19,902 nucleotides of DNA from JADFRD01 sp964491015 (GTDB lineage Bacteria > Fidelibacterota > Marinisomatia > Marinisomatales > TCS55), in the NCBI GenBank assembly GCA_964491015.1, contig CAZBEY010000034.1, positions 1-19,902 on the forward strand, read 5' to 3'. Every line of letters begins with the position of its first letter. The stretch's first letter is position 1. Shown here one piece after another: positions 16,432 through 19,902 of this stretch. Under the pieces are notes generated by a model that searched no databases, had not been told where the DNA came from, and was given only the letters and a program-made list of their open reading frames with translations. Both the position numbers and the translations under genes were made by a program.

Positions 16432-17730
16432 ATGCGTCAACTACCGATTCTTCTTTTTTCGCTTTGTATCTCGTGCATCAGCATTGGTCGAAAAGATCTC
16501 ACATTGCTGGAATTGGAAAAGCCCGTTCCAGACCAATCCCTTCATCGCGAAATTGATGGATTCTGGGATGCAATAAAACATCTGGATTATGAAACAGCAT
16601 TAGATCAGGCGCAAACTGAGGAACAACTGCAATTGAATAGTGCAGTACAATCCATGATAAATGCAGATTATTCCGCCGCTGCCAACACACTTGAAGAATT
16701 GATCGAATCCAGCTCAGATTCGGTTCTTGTTTCGCAGTCTGTAAAATTGTTGGTTGGGATTTATAAATTAGATTTCAATTGGGATGGACTCATTCAATTG
16801 AATGATAAATTGCCCGGTGACATCGATGATATGAACACTATCGAGTTAGTAAAAGCCTGGGATAAAGCAAATCCTGAATCCATTATCTATCCTGAATCAC
16901 CTCTTATTTTGCCTATTGAAAAATCCATTTCCGGTGTTCCTGTTGTGGATGTTTTGGTAAATGGGGTTCCATATTCCTTCTGGATTGATACTGGGGCAGA
17001 ATTCACCGTACTGTCATCAGATATCACTCAAGAATGCGGTGTAGAACCGCTTACTACCGTATCAAGTGAGGTGTCTACGGCGACTGATCATAAAGTGAGA
17101 TTAGCTCCTGGTGTTATCAAAGAATTGAGGATAGATGACCTGGTTTTTAATAACCATCCTGTTTTTATAATCGGTAAAGAGGATTTGGAATTTTACATCT
17201 TTAAAATATTTAGAATATTCAAGATTGATGGAATCCTAGGATGGAATGCCATACAAAACCTCCACCTTGATATAGATTATCAACAGGAAAAAATTATTAT
17301 ATCAAAACCTGGTTTTCGAGCCAGTGGTGACAGAAACTTTCATTTTTTAACCCAGCCGTTTATCACGGTAACTGACACAATCGGTACACCTTTACAGTTT
17401 TTTCTGGACACTGGAGCAAACAACACCTCTATATATACTTCCGCTTATGCTTTTTTTGATACCAGTTCTGCTGAAATCAGTCATGCAAAAGTTGGTGGTG
17501 CCGGTGGATGGCAAAACGTAAAGCAATTAAAATTCAAAAACCAAAGTATAGTCCTAGGTAGTTTGAGAATTAATTTCCCAACAATTCAGGGACAAAAACC
17601 GCTTGGAGATGCAGAAGAAGGATTTATTTTGTACGATGGCATTTTAGGTTCCGATGTTGCCCAAGATGGGAGATTCATCCTGGATTTTCAAAATGGATAT
17701 TTTGATATCATTCCTGGAACAACCGAATAA
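16432..17730 (+). CDS. Exported protein with two DTGA aspartyl-protease (retropepsin-like) domains
   Basis: A 432-aa protein: an N-terminal hydrophobic export signal (MRQLPILLFSLCISCISIG) with Cys residues that may be lipidated, a helical spacer (about 35-155), then two retropepsin-like halves. Half one has FWIDTGAEFTVLS (D186) and DGILGWNAIQNLHLDIDY; half two has FFLDTGANNTSIY (D326) and DGILGSDVAQDGRFILDF. Retropepsins normally dimerise to bring two Asp together; here both come in one chain, so it may act alone. I chose ATG 16432 because an AGGGA (16422-16426) sits five bases upstream and a signal peptide follows at once; TTG 16354 and ATG 16417 are in frame. It is the only apparently intact gene in this decayed stretch. 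Substrate and role are unknown; it might be a periplasmic processing or self-cleaving protease. Confidence 0.85.
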   Translation: MRQLPILLFSLCISCISIGRKDLTLLELEKPVPDQSLHREIDGFWDAIKHLDYETALDQAQTEEQLQLNSAVQSMINADYSAAANTLEELIESSSDSVLVSQSVKLLVGIYKLDFNWDGLIQLNDKLPGDIDDMNTIELVKAWDKANPESIIYPESPLILPIEKSISGVPVVDVLVNGVPYSFWIDTGAEFTVLSSDITQECGVEPLTTVSSEVSTATDHKVRLAPGVIKELRIDDLVFNNHPVFIIGKEDLEFYIFKIFRIFKIDGILGWNAIQNLHLDIDYQQEKIIISKPGFRASGDRNFHFLTQPFITVTDTIGTPLQFFLDTGANNTSIYTSAYAFFDTSSAEISHAKVGGAGGWQNVKQLKFKNQSIVLGSLRINFPTIQGQKPLGDAEEGFILYDGILGSDVAQDGRFILDFQNGYFDIIPGTTE

Positions 17731-17924
17731 TATCATCACGTCTTTTCCGAGGTGAAGCTTTGCCAGATTCACCATATTGAAGCAACAATTTTGTCAATCA
17801 AATGATGCAAATAACTGCAAACTTAGATTAGAAATATACATCTCAAGAAGATGAGTTACGTGGATATGCGATCCACAATAATATGTTGTATTCAACACGA
17901 CAGAAGTGCCCCTAATACTGTCGA
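17731..17924. other. Intergenic region between convergent genes
   Basis: Separates the aspartyl protease (+) from a minus-strand fragment. No convincing hairpin terminator, RNA or ORF with protein character was found. Confidence 0.5.
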
Positions 17925-18483
17925 TTACTGCCCCAGTTGTTCGTGCAGGTAATCGGATACGATGGACGGACAGGTCACCCACAGACAGACGTGATCTAAA
18001 TCCCGGCCTTTTCTCATAATGTATTCGAGTACCGATCCCATAAAGACAGGATCAAAGGCCAATCCCGTTTTTTGGTAGATATGGAATACCAACCGCTCTC
18101 TATTCTGAATCGAACTCCCTGTTATTCCCCTGGTGTCGGGCAATCTGATTCGTTGACTCAATTTGAGATACCATGGCTGGGTAAGTATCCCCACAACATT
18201 GGTAAAGGAACTCTTGAGCGCTTGTAACAGATCGCCGCTGGCCACGGCAACAACATGGATGGCATTGTCACCGATTTTTTTACGTACTTCCATTGCTGCC
18301 ATTTTATAGGCCCGGTCATCTCCAACGGCTCCACCGGTTTTCATAAAATAGTCATTTCTCCTGGATAATCTTGCCAAAAAATATTTGATTGCCAGCGTAA
18401 ACAGGTTTCCTTTTAGTTGTACCACATTCTGTCGCTTGTCCAATTGCTTCGACATAAATCGCCTATAGGTTCCGCCGGGGATG
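17925..18483 (-). pseudogene. C-terminal enzyme fragment, possibly PLP-dependent
   Basis: About 176 residues from ATG 18455, open a little further upstream (VIPGGTYRRFMSKQLD). Recognisable stretches are FMKTGGAVGDDRAYKMA, ILTQPWYLKLSQRIRLPDTR, YQKTGLAFDPVFMGSVLEYI and VCLWVTCPS. The TGLAFDPVFMG motif resembles the TGI-LDPVYTG near the C-terminus of ACC deaminase and D-cysteine desulfhydrase enzymes (fold-type II PLP enzymes), and the tail has the same length. However, the PLP lysine and the N-terminal half are missing and the match is from memory, so treat the family as tentative. Immediately upstream, in another frame, sits the N-terminus of an unrelated flavoprotein, so this looks like the downstream half of a deletion joint rather than a real gene start. 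Confidence 0.4.
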
Positions 18484-18657
18484 ACTGATTTCCGATGTGG
18501 CGTAATCTGAACGCAATGTCATGGAATCAAAGGTATGATTACGCCACAAATCCATTGGTTTCCCGAAAATGATAAACGAAGTGCCCTGGGTATTTAAATG
18601 ATTTGCCAGTGAAATACCATTCGGTCCGGCACCCACAATTGCAACAGGATATTCCAT
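18463..18657 (-). pseudogene. FAD-dependent oxidoreductase, N-terminal fragment
   Basis: Begins at ATG 18657 with MEYPVAIVGAGPNGISLANHLN, a Rossmann beta-alpha-beta with the GxGxxG dinucleotide motif (GAGPNG, residues 9-14), then PMDLWRNHTFDSMTLRSDYA, as in flavin monooxygenases or SidA-like N-hydroxylases. It stops after about 64 residues (SEISHPRRNL), where a full enzyme would have 350-450. A TTG at 18708 is in frame, but the added residues do not look like part of the family. The sequence beyond belongs to an unrelated protein, so the gene is truncated by deletion. The exact enzyme cannot be named. Confidence 0.65.
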
Positions 18658-18854
18658 ACTGGAAATTACCAGGACCCGACAACCCTCATACAACTTCCTT
18701 ATAAACAAATCATCGCTGAATACAAGAGATTATTTCCTGATAGCTATATGGATGCTTCCGTTATCAGTCGTTTAGTCAAAACCATTGTATTAGAGATGAA
18801 AGGCAAGACGATGTTGCTTAAAGAACTATTACCTGGCAAATCCTATCTCATCGG
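18658..18854. other. Unassigned stretch before the integrase remnant
   Basis: A + strand frame is open here and reads LPYKQIIAEYKRLFPDSYMD and then KTMLLKELLPGKSYLIGLRM. This looks like coding sequence but has no start, has no recognised family, and runs out of frame into the integrase remnant. Probably another gene piece. Confidence 0.3.
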
Positions 18855-19046
18855 GTTAAGAATGTTACGCCCCACAGCGCGCCAGTTGCAAAACATTTAC
18901 TTGAACAAGGCACTGCTTTAAGGTACATTCAAGAATTGTTGGGATATGAAAGCTCTAAAACAACAGAGATATATGCTCATGTCTCCAAAAAAGCTATTGA
19001 TAAAATCAAAAATCCAATCGAGGAGTTTTTTGATAAGAAGGAGTAG
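18855..19046 (+). pseudogene. Tyrosine recombinase (XerD-like integrase), C-terminal remnant
   Basis: Sixty-three residues of the catalytic C-terminus: VKNVTPHS, then HLLEQGTALRYIQELLGYES, SKTTEIYAHVSKKAIDK and a tail IKNPIEEFFDKKE before TAG. The nucleophile Tyr (TTEIY) is present. In intact relatives VTPHS is followed by LRHSFATHLLEQG, containing the essential Arg and His; here only APVAK separates PHS from HLLEQG, so that box has been destroyed by small deletions totalling two codons. The His/Trp of LLGH is also Tyr. All upstream coding sequence is missing. It is a dead end-piece of an integrase of the kind common in Bacteroidota mobile regions, directly before the Fic gene. Confidence 0.78.
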
Positions 19047-19098
19047 GAATGAAAAACATAAACAATTGTTCTTATCCATCCAATTTGGTGGGTTAAGA

Positions 19099-19133
19099 AC
19101 AATGAATATACACAAACCGTTAGCGTTCATTGT
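19099..19133. repeat. 8-bp inverted repeat between integrase remnant and Fic gene
   Basis: ACAATGAA (19099-19106) and TTCATTGT (19126-19133) are perfect inverse complements with a 19-nt spacer that contains ACAAACCGTTAGCG. Its position just after a tyrosine-recombinase gene and before a cargo-like gene would suit a recombination site, but it does not match the integron attC core consensus, so the role is open. Confidence 0.4.
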
Positions 19134-19217
19134 AAAAAGAGACCGCAGACTTCCACTTCAAGAGAAAAATTATCATAACGTTGAAAAAGATAATAACAAA
19201 ATCGAAGAACTTTAATT

Positions 19218-19902
19218 ATGAGTAATGCAAAAATATCCATTCGTTTCTTTGACGACCGCGAAGTACGCGCTATTTGGGATGAAGAAAAAGCCAAGTGGTG
19301 GTTTTCGGTGTTGGATATTGTTGCAGTGCTTACCGATCAAGAGGACTATACGAAAACCCGCAATTATTGGAAATACCTTAAAGCAAAGTTAAAGAAAGAA
19401 AAAAGCCAAGTGGTTAGTGCTACTACCCAGTTAAAGTTTCTTGCTCCAGATGGAAAAAGACGTTTTGCTGATATGTTAGATGACAAAGGCATCATTGCAT
19501 TGGGCAAAGAGTTCCCTGGAAAAAAAGCAAACCGATTTATTGAATGGTTTACATACAGTGATGAGAGTATAGACGGGAAAAGTAAAACAAAAGCGTATGC
19601 CTTATTTGAAAGTTCGTTTATCGAAAGCATTGAAGTTGGGACAGCCAAAGGATTACAACAATTACATGCGTATTTGTTTGGAGGACTGTATGATTTTGCG
19701 GGACAAATCAGACAAAAGAATATTTCAAAAGGAGGTTTTCAATTTGCTGAATCACGCTTTTTAGGCGATACATTAAAGCAAATAGAAGCAATGCCTGAAA
19801 ATACATTTGACGAAATCGTAAACAAATATATTGAAATGAACATTGCACACCCTTTTATGGAAGGTAACGGCAGAAGCACACGAATATGGTTTGATTTGAT
19901 GC
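19218..19902 (+). CDS. Fic-family protein with N-terminal Bro-N/DinD-like domain (incomplete)
   Basis: 228 residues before the window ends. Residues 1-115 resemble the Bro-N/DinD type (WWFSVLDIVAVLTDQEDYTK, RNYWKYLKAKL, LAPDGKRRFADM, GIIAL). Residues 125-228 are a Fic domain: EVGTAKGLQQLHAYLFGGLYD, FAGQIRQKNISKGGFQFA, EMNIAHPFMEGNGRSTRIWF. The core HPFxxGNGR motif with H211 is intact, so nucleotide transfer (usually AMPylation) to a target protein is expected. The Fic part closely resembles the compact class III enzymes such as that of Neisseria, in which a C-terminal helix holds the enzyme inactive; that helix would lie beyond the window, so autoinhibition cannot be checked. The start is ATG 19218, with no clear Shine-Dalgarno. 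It could be a toxin, regulator or phage-defence effector carried on the mobile region. Confidence 0.88.
   Translation, partial: MSNAKISIRFFDDREVRAIWDEEKAKWWFSVLDIVAVLTDQEDYTKTRNYWKYLKAKLKKEKSQVVSATTQLKFLAPDGKRRFADMLDDKGIIALGKEFPGKKANRFIEWFTYSDESIDGKSKTKAYALFESSFIESIEVGTAKGLQQLHAYLFGGLYDFAGQIRQKNISKGGFQFAESRFLGDTLKQIEAMPENTFDEIVNKYIEMNIAHPFMEGNGRSTRIWFDLM

Noticed and set aside
19090..19140. Integron attC site
   Set aside because: There is an inverted repeat and a GTTAGC string, but the GTTRRRY/RYYYAAC core pair is not present at the right places.
18946..19215. 89-codon + strand ORF spanning the integrase remnant end
   Set aside because: Its first two thirds are an alternative frame of the integrase C-terminus; only the last 37 codons (from ATG 19102) might be real, and that is mentioned as a finding rather than a gene.

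Overview
The window suggests a Gram-negative bacterium of the FCB (Bacteroidota/Ignavibacteria/Calditrichota/Marinimicrobia-like) assemblage. The reasons are AT-rich DNA, mostly weak Shine-Dalgarno signals, outer-membrane beta-barrels and lipoproteins, a SusC/TonB-type receptor of Bacteroidota style, a 7TM-type AraC regulator and a XerD-like integrase. No rRNA or tRNA is present to fix the phylum, so this is an inference from gene content.

Region A (1-548) is non-coding: a cluster of hairpins, including two rho-independent terminators, then about 350 bp with no clear gene that leads into the first operon.

Region B (555-11106, all + strand) is a tightly packed operon with four-base ATGA overlaps or very short gaps. 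In order it encodes a stand-alone Hpt protein, a single-domain receiver, a large membrane hybrid histidine kinase (PAS-PAS-PAS-like-GAF-GAF-HisKA-HATPase-degenerate receiver), an Hpt-REC-GGDEF-REC diguanylate cyclase, another single-domain receiver, a membrane-anchored HEAT-repeat protein, a processive family-2 glycosyltransferase, and a signal-peptide TPR protein with a C-terminal outer-membrane barrel (YaiO/PgaA-like). My reading is a sensory phosphorelay that sets c-di-GMP and/or partner-protein state to control synthesis and export of an exopolysaccharide. The first PAS domain carries the heme-pocket His and Arg of FixL at exactly the FixL spacing, so oxygen or another gas is a candidate input. 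The kinase's own C-terminal receiver has lost its phosphoacceptor Asp, so the stand-alone Hpt and receiver proteins probably carry the relay. A secreted LVIVD-like lipoprotein (11204-12481) follows and may belong to the same unit.

Region C (about 12615-19046) is a graveyard of gene pieces: a 5'-truncated IS3-family element, the 3' part of a TonB-dependent receptor with a homopolymer frameshift, the 5' part of a 7TM AraC-type regulator joined directly to it, an orphan C-terminal fragment fused to a decayed IS4-family transposase, an FAD-protein N-terminus abutting a possible PLP-enzyme C-terminus, and a tyrosine-recombinase C-terminus whose catalytic box has collapsed. One intact gene sits among them: a lipoprotein-like or secreted protein with two DTGA aspartyl-protease motifs (16432-17730).

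Region D (19218-end) is the start of a Fic-family protein with a Bro-N/DinD-like N-terminal domain, cut off by the window edge just after its HPFMEGNGRS active-site motif. It may be mobile cargo next to the integrase remnant.
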